64,000 bases of DNA from Periconia sp. R9002 (GCA_023627715.1 JAMAHW010000003.1:62001-126000); one strand, 5' to 3'; positions 23,438-34,509 are shown, counted from the stretch's first letter. Notes: generated by a model not told the origin, from the letters alone. Made by a program: numbers and translations.

Positions 23438-24935
23438 TCAGAAATTGAAAGCATCGAAGATGACGTCTTCTTCGGCTACTCGGTAACCTTCACGCTTGGC
23501 CGTACAGCAGGATGATATTCTGCCGGCCCACGCGTGGCTGGATCGCATCTCGCTGATGCAAAGAATAGTCTTCTCCAGTATCGTAGCGGCGGTGGGTCGC
23601 TGTTGTGGGTCTCGTCGGATCATGGACGGTAAAAGCTTGATAAAGCCGTTTGGAGGATACACGAATTTATCTTCCAGAACTCCGTCATCTTCGCGGTCAT
23701 CTTCGAAACCCCGGTAATTTTTGCGGGAGTCGAGAAAAAGATCAATCTCATGCGATTCGTCGCCTTCATAGCCCCATTTGGTAATCCTGGCAATCATAAT
23801 TCTGGCAAGCCATTGTTCTAGTCTCGGCAAGTTCGCTTGGAAAGCGTCATCCCCAGTATCTCTCGCTATAAAACGATCGAAACTGATTAGAGACAGCCCG
23901 GTGAGCCGTGTGAGCATCTGGGTAAAAACACAGCCAAGCGAGAAGATATCGGAGGCCCTCCCGCGAGATTCACCGGCGGCAACCTCGGGGCTGCACCATC
24001 GTCTAGTCATTGAAGTAGGCCCATCTGTCTGGGAGCCTTCATTAACCGTGAAAGACCGACTGATTCCGAAATCGGTGCTATTGAGGTTAGCGAGTAGACG
24101 GTAGAGTGAAGAGCGGGTAGTAATACAGATAAATAGCTCTAGAGGGAGATTCGCCCAGACGTCGCCTTTCGTGAACAAGGATGTTGCTTGGCTTGATGTC
24201 CATATGCCGAATACCTTGCTCGTGCAGGTAAGCAATGGCATGTGTTGTACAAACAATAAATCGTGATAAGTCGACTTCAACCTCATAATGTGGGGAACCT
24301 CTTGCATATCCCGTGCTCCACTCATCCAAGAATTTGGTAAGATCGCCGGTCGCCACTGGATAGAGAAGAATAGCAAACACCGTTCCTTGTAGATAGGACC
24401 CTACGAGCTGCACGACATGGGGGTGTCGTAATCTATTCAAATACGCCACCTCTTTTACCAAGTCCTTGAGCTTCGCTCGACGGTTTACCCTAACGGACTT
24501 CCGCGCAACACGGTTGCGTCGACAGAGGACCGACTCAACCAGAGCCGTACCAGAATGACCTATTACCTTCTCGACCTTAAGAGGTACGGTCTTATTGGAT
24601 TTGAACTCGACGTGCTGGCCACGGCCAGACCAATTTACTTCCACTTCTTTTGCGACGAGAGCATGCTCCCTAATCAAAGCCTGTCCATACTCGGAACCTG
24701 GATCCAGCCGTCCAGGTGTGTGACGAGGAGCAGACCATCCGGGTGTTGCAGTATAGAAAACATCTGGAGTTGGGGTGTCGTTGCCATGAGGGTAGAAGCC
24801 CGTTGAATCCCCGTTACCGCTGTCGGCATACGGTGAGCGTTCCCCCCTCGCCTTCGACACGAATGACTTGAGTAGATCCTTTATTTTGAACATGACAGAT
24901 GTTCCAAAGCTTCTAAGATGAAGGAGTGTGTGCAT
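23438..24935 (-). CDS. Protein kinase-domain protein (Ser/Thr type)
   Basis: Two exons on the minus strand, 24935-24127 and 24077-23438, giving 482 residues. The 49-nt intron (GTATTA...CTAAC...AATAG) lies just before the DFG motif. Kinase landmarks in order: a degenerate glycine loop (VIGHSGTALVESV), the ATP-site lysine in ARKSVRV, the helix-C glutamate in VKEVAYLNRLRHPHVVQL, the catalytic loop HMDIKPSNIL, the metal-binding TDFGISRSF, an APE-like CSPEV, and DIFSLGCVFTQML in subdomain IX. The usual HRD arginine is Met. The first ~110 residues are a Gly/Pro/Asp-rich tail without a known domain. The first in-frame ATG is used; a second at 24893 (MFKIKDLLK) is equally possible. Similar kinases occur in many copies in accessory regions of ascomycete genomes. 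The substrate is unknown. Confidence 0.87.
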
Positions 24936-25054
24936 GTCGAAAGGCTACCAGCCTCGGGTGACGCAAATTTGGAAGCTGCGGCTGAGCATGCACGTGCGTC
25001 GTATTGATCTATATGTTTGAGTGAATGTACCACTGTTTTCCAGGTCACGTGTCT

Positions 25055-25066
25055 CCGTGTATATAT
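25055..25066 (-). promoter_or_regulatory. TATA-like element upstream of the kinase gene
   Basis: A palindromic TATATATA-type run about 120 nt upstream of the first kinase ATG, at a spacing compatible with a core promoter reading on the minus strand. Inferred from position and sequence only. Confidence 0.35.
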
Positions 25067-25166
25067 ACCACATCTTTCATAGTACTGCTCTACCACTAAA
25101 TCAATCACTTCTCCTCCAACTCCCATGCTCTCATACCAGTGTCCTCCAACACTATATACGTACATT

Positions 25167-25320
25167 GCAGGTTTTACCTAGGCTTAGAATAGGATGTTAA
25201 AAGCACTTTGTCCCATAAAATAGTATTAAATAACCTCTTAATGTAGCTTCTACAGGCGTTTAACCTACAATCTAGACTTCAATTCTAGTCCGCTAGTAAT
25301 CCTAGGGTGTGCCAAGCCGG
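25167..25320 (+). repeat. Short dispersed repeat family A, copy 2
   Basis: A ~154-bp relative of the element at 22254-22405, sharing the GGCTTAGAATAGG start block, the ACCTACAATCTAGAC centre and the CCTAGGGTGTGCCAAGCC end. It is immediately followed by copy 3, with ATGTATGTACAT between them. Confidence 0.75.
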
Positions 25321-25336
25321 TAATGTATGTACATTA

Positions 25337-25457
25337 CGGGTTCTGGCTGGGTTCAGAATAGGGTATTAACGGCACTTTGTACCTCCTTCAATATACTATT
25401 AACAGTATCCTATACTCTAATTTCTGTGAGCTAGCAATTTTAGGATGCGCCAAACCC
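25337..25457 (+). repeat. Short dispersed repeat family A, copy 3 (shortened)
   Basis: A ~120-bp copy with CGGGTTCTGGCTGGGTTCAG at the start and GGATGCGCCAAACCC at the end. The middle is shorter than in copies 1 and 2. Confidence 0.68.
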
Positions 25458-25642
25458 TATACATATCCATGTACATACATCCATATCATCCATTGAGACA
25501 TATGTACAAAATTGATTTAATAGCACTTGAGGTATCAATGAATTAATAAAAATTGATATACCGTATTCTCTCAATAGTCAAATACCTGCGAGCAAGTCTT
25601 TAGCCAAGGACGGTACCTGAGATCCAAACCAGTGTTTATATC

Positions 25643-25685
25643 GTGACTGATTACACCCATCGATTGCAGAGAAGAAAACACTTTG
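25643..25685 (+). repeat. Dispersed ~40-bp repeat family B, copy 1
   Basis: Shares GTGAC.GATTACACC and GAAGAAAACACT with copies at 27796-27834 (inverted), 34510-34553 and 46250-46290 (inverted). Non-coding. Confidence 0.6.
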
Positions 25686-25811
25686 AATACTTTTTGATGT
25701 GTGATGAGAAACATTATGGTATTCGTAAAAAGTTCACATCTTCCAAAGGAAAGAATTTAGATTCGACCGTACGTACGGAGATCCTCATATCCCTTCCAAA
25801 ACGCATACCCC

Positions 25812-27296
25812 TCAACTCTTCTTCCCCAAAACCACCCCCAACCTCCTCAACCCCTCCACCAAAACCCTCCTCTCCACCGAATAAACAATCCGAAACCACC
25901 CCTCCGCAACCGCGCCCTCCTTCCCCGGATGCACAAGCACACCCCCCTCCTCCAACACCCTCCTCGCCAACCCGGCCTCCCCCTCACCTCCCACAATCCA
26001 CGCGCCCAAATCCACAAACACAAAAAACCCCGCATTAACACCCTTAACATACGGCACGCCGATCTTGTCAAGCTCGGAAATTGTGTACGCGTACGCGTCG
26101 GCGAGACGCGCGCGGCTGGTGGCGAGGAGGGAGGAGAGGAAGGCGCGGTTGGAGAGGAGCGCGGTGCCGATTGCGAGGGAGGCGGTGGAGGGGGGTGTGA
26201 AGGGGAGGATGAGGGTTGTGGATTTTAGGAGGGGGCGGCTGTGGGTTAGGAGGGTGCCGATGGCGAGGCCGGGGATTGCGTAGGCTGTTGTTTTTCAGTA
26301 TTTTTTGATGGTGGGGAGGGGGTAAAAGGGGGAAAGGGGGCTTACATTTACTCATTCCGTAGATTACGTGGAGGTTTTCGGCGGGGAGGATGGGGGCCAG
26401 GGAGAGGACGGAGGTGAAGGGGGGACTGGATGGGTCGTTGGTGGTGGTGGAGAAGACGGAGAGGGCGTAGATTTCGTCGCTGATTAGGTGGAGGGTGTGG
26501 TTTTTGCAGAAGGTTTGGAGGGCGGTGAGGGTGCTTGGGGGGTAGCATTTGCCTGTTGTGTATGTCATGTTAGTTTTTATATCTCCTTGTGTGTTTCTTT
26601 ATCTACGGAGGATTAGGGGATGAGAAGGGAAGGAAATGAAGGTAAACCGACCGAGGGGGTTATGCGGATTAACAATGAGCACAGCTTTAATCTTAATACC
26701 GTCCTTCTCCGCCTTCTCCAATGCCTCCTCGTAAAAGGAGATAGCGGAGGGCTCGAAACACTCGTCGAGTGGCATCTCCACACCAACAATCTTCACCTGC
26801 GCTTTGAGTCCGAAATCGCGTATGAATTGGCCGTAGTGAGGGCGGCTAAGTAGGATGCCTTTTTCCACGTCAAACTCCACCTAAACGTGAGAGTTGTTAG
26901 AAATAGCAGCATACCTTCGCCAGCATCCAGCAAGCAAAACGCCAACGCCTCATGCACCGCCGTCGCCGAGCTCGTAATCACGATATTGTCTTTCGTCAAC
27001 GGCGTATGCGGGTTTATACTCTCGTTCAGATGGACTGCGAGGGCCTCGGAGAATTCACTGGACCCAGAGGCGAGGTAGTTGTACGAGAGAACATCGTGTC
27101 CGAAGGATACGTCCGAGCGGATGAAGTCGGCGACTTCGCGTTGGACGAGCTGGTTTTCTGCATTCGTGAATTGCGTTACTACGCCCGAGGGATTGGTGTC
27201 TGGGTCGTATACTCCGCGTGGTCCGAGGTCGACATTTAACCAGGGTTTGTCGAGTTCGGTGGAGAAGGATTGACCACGGGTGGAGAGTGTAGACAT
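25812..27296 (-). CDS. PLP-dependent aminotransferase, ACC-synthase-like
   Basis: Fold-type I class I/II aminotransferase of the 1-aminocyclopropane-1-carboxylate-synthase-like group. Four exons: 27296-26915, 26858-26652, 26552-26346 and 26284-25812, giving 422 residues. Landmarks: LSYNYLASGSSEFSEALA, the ITSSATAVHEALA helix at the cofactor phosphate, AGEGILLSRPHYGQF, the PLP-ring asparagine block NPHNPLGKCY, the ring-nitrogen aspartate in LISDEIYA, and the Schiff-base lysine in IYGMSK, followed by IPGLAIGTLL. The C-terminal small domain ends near GWFRIVYSV. Fungal members may be true ACC synthases or unrelated amino-transferring or lyase enzymes, so the reaction is left open. No targeting signal is evident. 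Introns interrupt exactly before each motif block and restore frame. Confidence 0.9.
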
Positions 27297-28363
27297 CTTG
27301 TTGCCTCTTTTTCTTGAAACTTTCGAGGGTGATGGAGGTTTAGGGATGGGGGCTCAAGAATCTGGGGTATGTCTTTGTAAATGGAGCATATTCGAACATG
27401 CGCTAGTGATCGATCCAGTAGGTCGTTTGCCTGTAATGGCATGCATCTCGCACGTAAATAGTTACGTACGTACACTAGAGATCTCGTGAGTCACAGTTGA
27501 TATAGCGGTACAGCGAAAACCTGCATTGGGTTATATGCATAGAAACTGCGGTAGTTTGCGACGAATTATAGCTTGCTATGAGCTCTAGTCCGCCTGGTTG
27601 AACTCCGACAATTCCTTAAATGTTTCAACTCCGACGATTCCGCATAAAGAAAATCCATATACTACCTGCTCCAATCTCTTATGGAAGTGGGATACAACCC
27701 CGCGGCTGACATTGGAATATGGTATATATAGGGGGGTTAATAAGCGAGGCCAATGAAGATGAAACACATACACGTTACTCTGGTAAGTTCATCAAAAGTG
27801 TTTTTTTCTTCGCAATTGATTGGTGTAACCAGTCTGGTAAGTTTATACAAATGCTTGAAGGGAAGATGATATGTCTTGCTACGGCTCAGTCTATGTATAC
27901 TTACTTATTGATGCGAAGAGAAGTGGAGACAATTGCTCCGCTTTGTGTATGAACGTACCTTGTGTAGAGTAGGTAGTTTACCCCGCCATAAACGTCGCAT
28001 CCTCCCTTTAATAATCCCTCACATCAATTCTTCTAAATTTCTTACGGATAATAACAGCGGAAAAGGAGCTTCGATGACGAAATTCTTCATGCAAAACGAG
28101 TACAACGTGATGAATGCGGCTCAGCGAAAGTGGAGTCCAATCTTCGTGATGGGTGATTTGTTGTATTTTTATCATCTGTTGGAGAAACAAAGATTGGGAA
28201 GATGTCACTGCAGAAGGTAGGGCGCAAGAGTTTGGTAGCTGGGTCGGACGCACGGAATAGTTTCCGACCCCTCGGGCCGACGTCATTCCCCCACCCAACA
28301 TCAATTGATCAGTAATGCCGATGCTGATGTACTTCTCTACACCCAGTCACAACATCATTCGAG
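27297..28363. other. Intergenic between divergent genes
   Basis: Presumed promoter region of the aminotransferase (-) and hydrolase (+). It contains one copy of repeat family B at 27796-27834; otherwise no feature recognised. Confidence 0.4.
27796..27834 (-). repeat. Dispersed ~40-bp repeat family B, copy 2
   Basis: Inverted relative of the copy at 34510-34553: AGTGTTTTTTTCTTCGCAAT followed by TGATTGGTGTAACC. Non-coding. Confidence 0.6.
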
Positions 28364-29267
28364 ATGCCTTTCCTACAGATCAATGGCTACAAACGAATCC
28401 ACTACTCAGACCTCAAGCCGGAAAAAGACGGCGCTCGCGAGACCTTCATCTTTGTGCACGGCCTAGGGTCGTCGCAGGACTACTATCTCGCGGTAGCTGA
28501 GGGGCTGCGAAGTCACAACTTCAGGTGCATCATCTTCGACAGCACGGGTGCGGGACGTTCTCCGTACACGCAGATTGAGCAGAGCATCCAGAGCCTGAGC
28601 GATGATGTAATTGGGATCCTCGATGCTCTTCAGGTGTCAAAGGCCGTGGTTGTGGGGCACAGTATGGGAGGGTAGGTTTTCCCCTTTCGGCGCAGGGCCG
28701 CAAGTGTACTACTAGGGCTACATGTGGGAGTGTCTCGTGGTGGATGGTCAGTACGGTGACTGACTGGACAACAGCATTGTAGGAGCTCATTTGGCAGCCG
28801 AGCGAGGCGATCGCGTGGTTGCAGCCGTTCTCATCGGGCCGGTATACCCTAGCAAAGACATCATTCCTGTGTTTGAGAAACGCATCGAGACGGTGCAGAA
28901 GGAGGGTATGGAGGCTATGGCCAATACGATTCCGAATGCAGCGCTGGGGAGCAAAGCGTCACTGATGGCCAAAGGCTTCATGCGCGAGTTGCTGCTGGGT
29001 CAGAGTGCGGCGGGGTACTGCTCGCACTGCAGAGTCATCATCAACGCGCAGGTGCCGAATTATGGAAAGATTGCGGTGCCGGTGCTGATCTTAGCGGGCG
29101 AGGAGGACAAATCGGCGCCGCTGCAGGGCTGCCAGAAGATGTTTGAGGAGATGGGGACGAGTGAGAAGAAGCTGGAGGTCATGAAGGGCGTGGGGCACTG
29201 GCATTGTCTCGAGGCGTTTGAGGAAGTGGGGCAGAAGATATTGGACTTTTACCACGAGATCCAGTAG
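28364..29267 (+). CDS. Alpha/beta hydrolase
   Basis: Small alpha/beta-hydrolase-fold enzyme of 266 residues in two exons, 28364-28671 and 28775-29267. Visible: the oxyanion-hole block FVHGLGSSQDYY, the strand-turn FDSTGAGRSPY, the nucleophile elbow GHSMGG (serine near residue 99; the intron falls just after it), the acid-bearing ILAGEEDKSAP and the catalytic histidine in GVGHWHCLE near the C-terminus. No signal peptide or membrane segment is seen, so it is probably cytosolic. The order and spacing of Ser, Asp and His match esterases, lactonases and dienelactone- or enol-lactone-type hydrolases. The substrate is not predictable. The intron starts GTAGGT and ends ACAACAG. Confidence 0.92.
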
Positions 29268-30752
29268 GGGTAGTACTAGAGAATGGAGAGTAAGAGATTG
29301 TGTGGACCACGTTGTGCCTGTGGACAGAGGTGGTGGTTGAGGGATGTCCCGCGTGAGGCGGTCATTGGTGAAGGATATCTTGGCGCCGCCACGCAATTCT
29401 TGGCAAGTGTAAGGGTGCATGCACATCACGGCGGGAGGTACCTGGTCTCGTAACGTGGTGGATTAAAAATGCGTGTGCAGCGGCAACCACCTGCATGCAG
29501 GCCCCGTACTCGCTGCATCTTCTCTTCGAATTTTCCATGTTCACTCGTGTAAAGCACCCCGTCTGGAACAAACACCCAACACGCGCCAAGACCGAGGATA
29601 CTGTCGTTACCGTACAATACCGCACTCAGCACCGCCACCAGTTCTAGGCCTCGTTCCCTGTGCATCCACAAGACGGCCTCTGAGACCAGGCTTCCGTTCT
29701 GAGGCATGGCGATATCGTATGGACGGGTGACCTGCCCGATGTCGCTACGCATGATGATGTTGTGGGTCAGTGCTGGATGGTGAGTTATGCTCCCCTTCGC
29801 ACATCCCGCGCCCTATCCAGTACAGTACCTATCCAATATGTATGCCTGCCTGCCTTGCGGTCCATCTGTGCCCTTCGACTTATCGGTATCATCGTTGCCC
29901 CTTTGGCCAGCTGCCCGTCGACGCACACGCATGTGAAAGGCCAAGACGTCACTGCCACTCTCTTCGCGCCCTCGAGTGTGACAGACATGATGGGTGAAGA
30001 TTTATTATACACACGCTGTGCACGCCCTCCCCACTCTCACCTCATTCCATTCCGTATCCGAAATCCCCCAGTTTTTTTCCCGCAGCGGGCCCGCTATACT
30101 CGATTGTGGCATCCGTCTTTTGAACGACACTTGGTAGCGCCGCGGGCGTTGAGGCGGTGAACTGCAGCGTTTAATTGCACCAACCGCATCCACAGCACGC
30201 CTGCAGCCGTCTTGCAGTCCTTGCCCCCTTCAGGCAATCCTCTAGCCCTCCTTCAACACCAGATCTCCGTCCCTAGTTTCCGTGATTCGAGCACGGAAAA
30301 TACATAATTCAACAAACTTCTTCGCTTCTGCGCCCGCTCGATCGACTGACTGACGGACTGACCGCACTTTTGGTCTCCACGTCAACTGTCCAAAGAGTGA
30401 GTGATTGCGCGCTGGTCACCGCATTTTCACTGTGCTCTCGATTCCCATTTATTCAACCACACATCTTCCTCCCATTTTCTTCCCAGCAACCAACCATACA
30501 TTCTTTTTGATTCGTTTCTCACGACATTTGGCGCATCGTAACTGCTAGTACTGCAATAGTGATTTTCGTGTAAGAGACCCAGCTAACCACTGCTCCACGG
30601 ACAACTAGACTGACCGCTATACAAATCAATAGTCCATACTAGCAGAATCCCCCACATTTTGCTTCTCCATCTGATTCCTGTCGACTGTCGAGCACAATAA
30701 TAAATACGTTTCCGATTCCACTCTGTCAAAACCTCCATGCATCATTTCAGCC
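29268..30752. other. Intergenic / long 5' leader region
   Basis: No family-like coding pattern. The pyrimidine-rich part from about 30230 to 30750 could be a long 5' untranslated region of the next gene. An open frame on the minus strand at 29426-29752 lacks recognisable features. Confidence 0.4.
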
Positions 30753-31862
30753 ATGGACCGGACCGATAGTGCTTTCGACGAAACTTTTCCTACCAGACCC
30801 TCAAGCAGTGCCAAACACCATGCCCGCAGGAACCCCACGACTTCAAAAAAGCAACGAAGCTCAATGGAATCATCTCTCCCAACACATACCGACTGTCCCA
30901 CAGCAATGAACAAGTCCACCTCCAACCCCCCAGTGACCTCCACTCGCCCCTCCCTCCAAACCAAACCAACAAGCCCCCGCCGAAAATCAGTAACCTCCAC
31001 GTCCTCGTCCTCCACCAATAAATCCCGCAAACGCAATCCAGGCTCTCTCCCCTCCTCGAGGCGCACCTCGTGCACTATAGTCGACCCCTCGCGACCCGCG
31101 CGCCACTACCGTATCCGTAGCTCGCAGACGTGTCCACCGCTGAACGGCGAAATCGACGACGTGCTGGCCTTGCACTTCCGCTCCTGCAGCCTTTTCCACA
31201 ACCCGTCGTACCAGCAAGCCAACTCTCTTCCCAACAGTCCTCCGCAGTCATCTAGCGGCGCTTTCGCTGCTGGTGGTGGTGGTCCTAATCACGGACTTGG
31301 CGTAGCGCCTCCGCCGCCGGCACCACTTCAGAGAGCAGCAACAACGGACTTCGCTCCCCGCCTGGCGCGAGATGCCAGTGCTGCAACTTCAAATCCAATT
31401 CCGGTTTCCGCTCCCAAACACGCACCGCCACATCTCGCCCTCTCATCTCCCACCATCGACACTACCGCCGCTACCCCCGGTGAACTCACCCCTTCGTCCA
31501 TCCAGCATCACGCAACCGACCAAACAACCCTCCTCCTCCCCGAACTACCCTCAACAACAACACACTGGCTCTCCCCCACCACGCGACGCACGCAGTACGC
31601 GCAGATTGCTCGCGACACGACCGGTGTCCGGGGCCTGGTCCGGCGTATGTTGCCCCGGTGCGTGTCTGGACCCGCGGCGCAGGGCTTTTACGAAAAGGAT
31701 GGCGGTGGCGATGCGGGGAGTGTGCGGCGGTATCGGATGGATGTCGGTGAAAGTGAGGAGGAAGAAGAGAAGGAGAGGGAAGGCGATGTGAGGATGCGAG
31801 GGAGGAAATCGGAGCGGGAGAAGATGGAGGGCGTGGGGAAGAAGAAGTGGGGATGTTTTTGA
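30753..31862 (+). CDS. Low-complexity conserved fungal protein of unknown function
   Basis: Single-exon frame of 369 residues. Residues 1-110 are Ser/Thr/Arg/Lys-rich and probably disordered. A first conserved-looking block around residues 110-150 reads SRPARHYRIRSSQTCPP and then DDVLALHFRSCSLFHNPSYQ. A Pro/Ala/Thr-rich linker follows. A second block around residues 280-330 contains TQYAQIARDTTGVRGLVRRM, then PRCVSG, FYEKD and GSVRRYRMDV. The tail is strongly charged (Glu then Lys/Arg) and ends KKKWGCF. The two conserved blocks separated by disorder indicate a real gene. I recognise the RGLVRR...RCVSG...SVRRYRMD pattern as an uncharacterised ascomycete family. No enzyme motif or membrane segment is visible. 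Confidence 0.8.
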   Translation: MDRTDSAFDETFPTRPSSSAKHHARRNPTTSKKQRSSMESSLPTHTDCPTAMNKSTSNPPVTSTRPSLQTKPTSPRRKSVTSTSSSSTNKSRKRNPGSLPSSRRTSCTIVDPSRPARHYRIRSSQTCPPLNGEIDDVLALHFRSCSLFHNPSYQQANSLPNSPPQSSSGAFAAGGGGPNHGLGVAPPPPAPLQRAATTDFAPRLARDASAATSNPIPVSAPKHAPPHLALSSPTIDTTAATPGELTPSSIQHHATDQTTLLLPELPSTTTHWLSPTTRRTQYAQIARDTTGVRGLVRRMLPRCVSGPAAQGFYEKDGGGDAGSVRRYRMDVGESEEEEEKEREGDVRMRGRKSEREKMEGVGKKKWGCF

Positions 31863-32420
31863 GCATTCGTTGAAGAGATGGGATCTTTGTTCGGAAGCTT
31901 TTTTTGCGATTGATGATGAATGATTGCATCGGGGATGGAGTTTGTTGTTTGTTTTTTCTTCTTTTATTTACACGATACCCATGGATTGGCATGTTTCTCT
32001 CTCTTTTTTTTGATCTTTTTCGAGGTAATGTCTTTTTTTTTTTTTGTGGCTACATAGAGATAGATAGCTAGTTAGTCGAGTACGCAGTATGAAGGAAGCA
32101 TGATGATGATGGCGCGCATATAGGTCGCGAGCAATATAACACAACGCATATATAGATAGCAGAGCAATGAAATATGAGGGTTATGAATGATGTAAACGTT
32201 TGTTTGGAGTGAGGTTATGCGAGGATGGGAGGGAGAAGGGAGGGATTGCGTAGGTGAACGTGTATGTGAGGAAGTGAGGAAGTGATTCCGTTTTAAAGGG
32301 GAGTTATCGTAACTAAACCTCTGTGTAAGTCCGTAGCTTGCATCTATTGCTAGAAAGAAAAGTTATAAGGGACGGTATATCACACACAACCAAAAGGCGT
32401 GAAATCTAAACATCTGTCTT
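31863..32420. other. 3' flank of the low-complexity gene
   Basis: Contains T homopolymers (for example at 32032-32045) and no recognised gene. It leads into the inverted repeat. Confidence 0.4.
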
Positions 32421-32622
32421 TGTTAGTAAACTGGTGTGTATGTAACTGAAAATGTCGATTGTTGAATGATTGTTGAATGAAGGCTGTTGAATGATGCCCA
32501 AGCACTGCCACCTTGGCAGCGGGGTCTTATTATATACATAGACAAAGATCATTCAACAGCCTTCATTCAACAATCATTCAACAATCGACATTTTCAGTTA
32601 CATACACACCAGTTTACTAACA
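32421..32622. repeat. Perfect 75-bp inverted repeat with 52-bp loop
   Basis: Bases 32421-32495 are the exact reverse complement of 32548-32622, with no mismatch by direct reading. The 52-bp spacer contains a smaller hairpin, CTGCCACCTTGGCAG. Within each arm, GATTGTTGAAT occurs as a short direct repeat. The structure lies between two convergent genes. Read-through transcription would give a 75-bp perfect hairpin RNA. An assembly or cloning artefact cannot be excluded. Confidence 0.95.
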
Positions 32623-32623
32623 T

Positions 32624-32655
32624 TCATCGCCGCATCGCCGCATCGCCGCATCGTC
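32624..32655 (+). repeat. CATCGCCG microsatellite
   Basis: Four near-exact CATCGCCG units directly abut the right arm of the inverted repeat. Confidence 0.8.
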
Positions 32656-32925
32656 CAATCCCCACCGAAGTCGTTTCCTTTGGCGCCAACCGAGTTCGAC
32701 TTCGTGTTCAATCCATCCCTTCGCGCGCATCCATCAACAATACCTTCGAATATACACACCCACACTCGCCCGCAGCTGTCCCAATTATACCGCGCTGCTC
32801 CTCCTCTCTCCACGGGGGCGCGGATGGGGAGCGTGTACGCTTCTACCAAACCACACAGCACCTAGCAGCTTTTCCTTTAACGACATATCCCTCCCCCCTC
32901 TCCCCATCTTCCTCTAACCCTACCC

Positions 32926-33263
32926 CTACAACTTCGCCTCCTCCTTAACAACCCCAACCTTGAGCTTCTCCCCGTACTTTTTCAACACGCCCTCGTTATG
33001 ATACTATTCCACACGTCAGCCCTTACGCCCTCTCTTCACCCCCTATATCCACTCCACCAATTCTCCCCTCCAGGTATAATTCTTACCTTCCAAAACTGCT
33101 TACTCGCATCCTTCCCACCCACCCTCTTCAGAATCTTGGCGCCGCCGGGGTGCTCGTCGACGAATTTGTCCAAAGCGTAGACGGAGTTGTCGATGATGAT
33201 GTAGAGGCCGGTTTCGACGGTCGAGTGGGAGGCGACGTCGGTGGGGGTGAAGGTTTGGGACAT
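32926..33263 (-). CDS. Small cytochrome b5-like protein
   Basis: Two exons, 33263-33087 and 33003-32926, giving 84 residues, the size of a bare cytochrome b5 domain. It binds heme through two histidines. The first is in the conserved FVDEHPGG block at residues ~34-41; the second is expected in the helix after the intron (FWK, then YHNEGVLKKYG). The N-terminal TPTDVASHS and the central IIIDNSVYALDKF match the family. There is no C-terminal membrane anchor and no fused reductase or desaturase domain, so a soluble electron carrier is likely. The intron has GTAAGA and AATAG ends and keeps phase 0. The gene converges on the low-complexity gene across the inverted repeat. Confidence 0.9.
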
Positions 33264-34357
33264 TGTGGCGGTTACGTGCGTGGAGGGAAGGTGTTAGGAG
33301 GGGGTGGAAGAGGTGAGGTGGAAGAAGTGTGATGAGGAGTTACATGGTGGATGGGAAGGATGTAGGTAGGTGGGTTATTGAGATGCCGAGGTTAGTTCTT
33401 TGGACGGTAACTATGGCGTGGGTCGCGTGGGTACCCTGGCTTGTCGGATGTGTCAGCGGGGTTGGGGAGTTTATGATTGGTTGGTTTGTTCGTGTGTGGG
33501 GAGGAGTGGGTGGGTGGTGGGGTTAGTCAGCGGGTGGGTTGGGGAGTATGGGATTTTGAGGTTATTCGAATGTTTGTGGTTTGAGGATGGTGAGAGTTGC
33601 GGGTGGGAGATCTTTTTTTTTTTTTCACAGGGGTGGAAAATTCAAAGTTGATTGCCTGTGGTTTTCAAAAAAACATGACCCCCTCGCCTACTGACCTTTG
33701 TCGTCGTGAGGAAGCAAAGGATAACATTGGAATTTCCTATTATGTGATAAAGTAAATTGGTGCTAGTAATTTAAGTCTGATATTTACGTCGCCTGTTTCC
33801 ATGTGGAATAGTATGCAGTAGTAGTTGCATCAGAGCAATTGTGAGGTGTAGTGGGTTGATGAGAAGAAGGGTGATATGTACTCCAAAACAGTGTCTGTGA
33901 GTGAACCACACAGCGCACTGGGTCATTGTTGACGTCTACCTGAACAACTTGTACGATTGATGATTACTCGCGGTACTGATATGAAAAGTACAATGAATCA
34001 TCGCAGAGTATTATGCCACGGTATTGATATGGATACAATTCCTAGCACGGAATTGGATTTGGAATTGGAATTGATCATCACAGAGTATTGCTAACCCGGG
34101 TATCGACACAGGTAACAATTTTTAGCATCATTTTAATTGGGTAGGACGTGCATTTAGGTATCTTTCCAAAAGTATCATTGATACCTGTGGGTTTCGGCTG
34201 TAAGAGTTGCAGAAATTGACCGATTAATGATTGCACATATATCAAGGTATACTCAAATATCGGCCGCCTGCCTGAGAACGTTACTTTGAGCTCTGCTGTG
34301 TTACCGCAAGTAATCTATACTTTCCGAATATTGTTTCACAACCTTTTCAATTTTTCG
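33264..34357. other. Intergenic with dispersed repeats
   Basis: G-rich promoter side of the cytochrome b5 gene (33264-33660), then AT-rich sequence carrying two copies of repeat family C (about 33993-34032 and 34071-34112). Confidence 0.45.
34071..34112 (+). repeat. Dispersed ~40-bp repeat family C (representative copy)
   Basis: Motif TTGATCATCACAGAGTATTG followed by CTAACCCGGGTATCGACACAGG. Near-identical copies are at 58461-58502 (same strand) and inverted at 46571-46610 and 11737-11780. Degenerate copies are at 33993-34032, 42163-42203 and 51553-51586. Non-coding; probably the terminus of a small transposable element. Confidence 0.75.
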
Positions 34358-34508
34358 TGGGTTTTGGCTGGGCTTGGGATCGGGTGTCAGCTATACTTGT
34401 TACTTCGAAGTGTTCAAAAAAACCATTAACATTGATGTCTCAAGTGCTTCTAGTACGGCACAAATTTTGATTCCTGTCAACAGTTATTCCTAGGGTGCGC
34501 TAAACCCC
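34358..34508 (+). repeat. Short dispersed repeat family A, copy 4
   Basis: Opens with GTGGGTTTTGGCTGGGCTTG and closes with CCTAGGGTGCGCTAAACCCC. The interior is diverged. It abuts a copy of repeat family B. Confidence 0.7.
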
Positions 34509-34509
34509 A

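Noticed and set aside
29426..29752. 108-codon minus-strand frame
   Set aside because: No recognisable family; lies in the divergent space between genes; could be chance.
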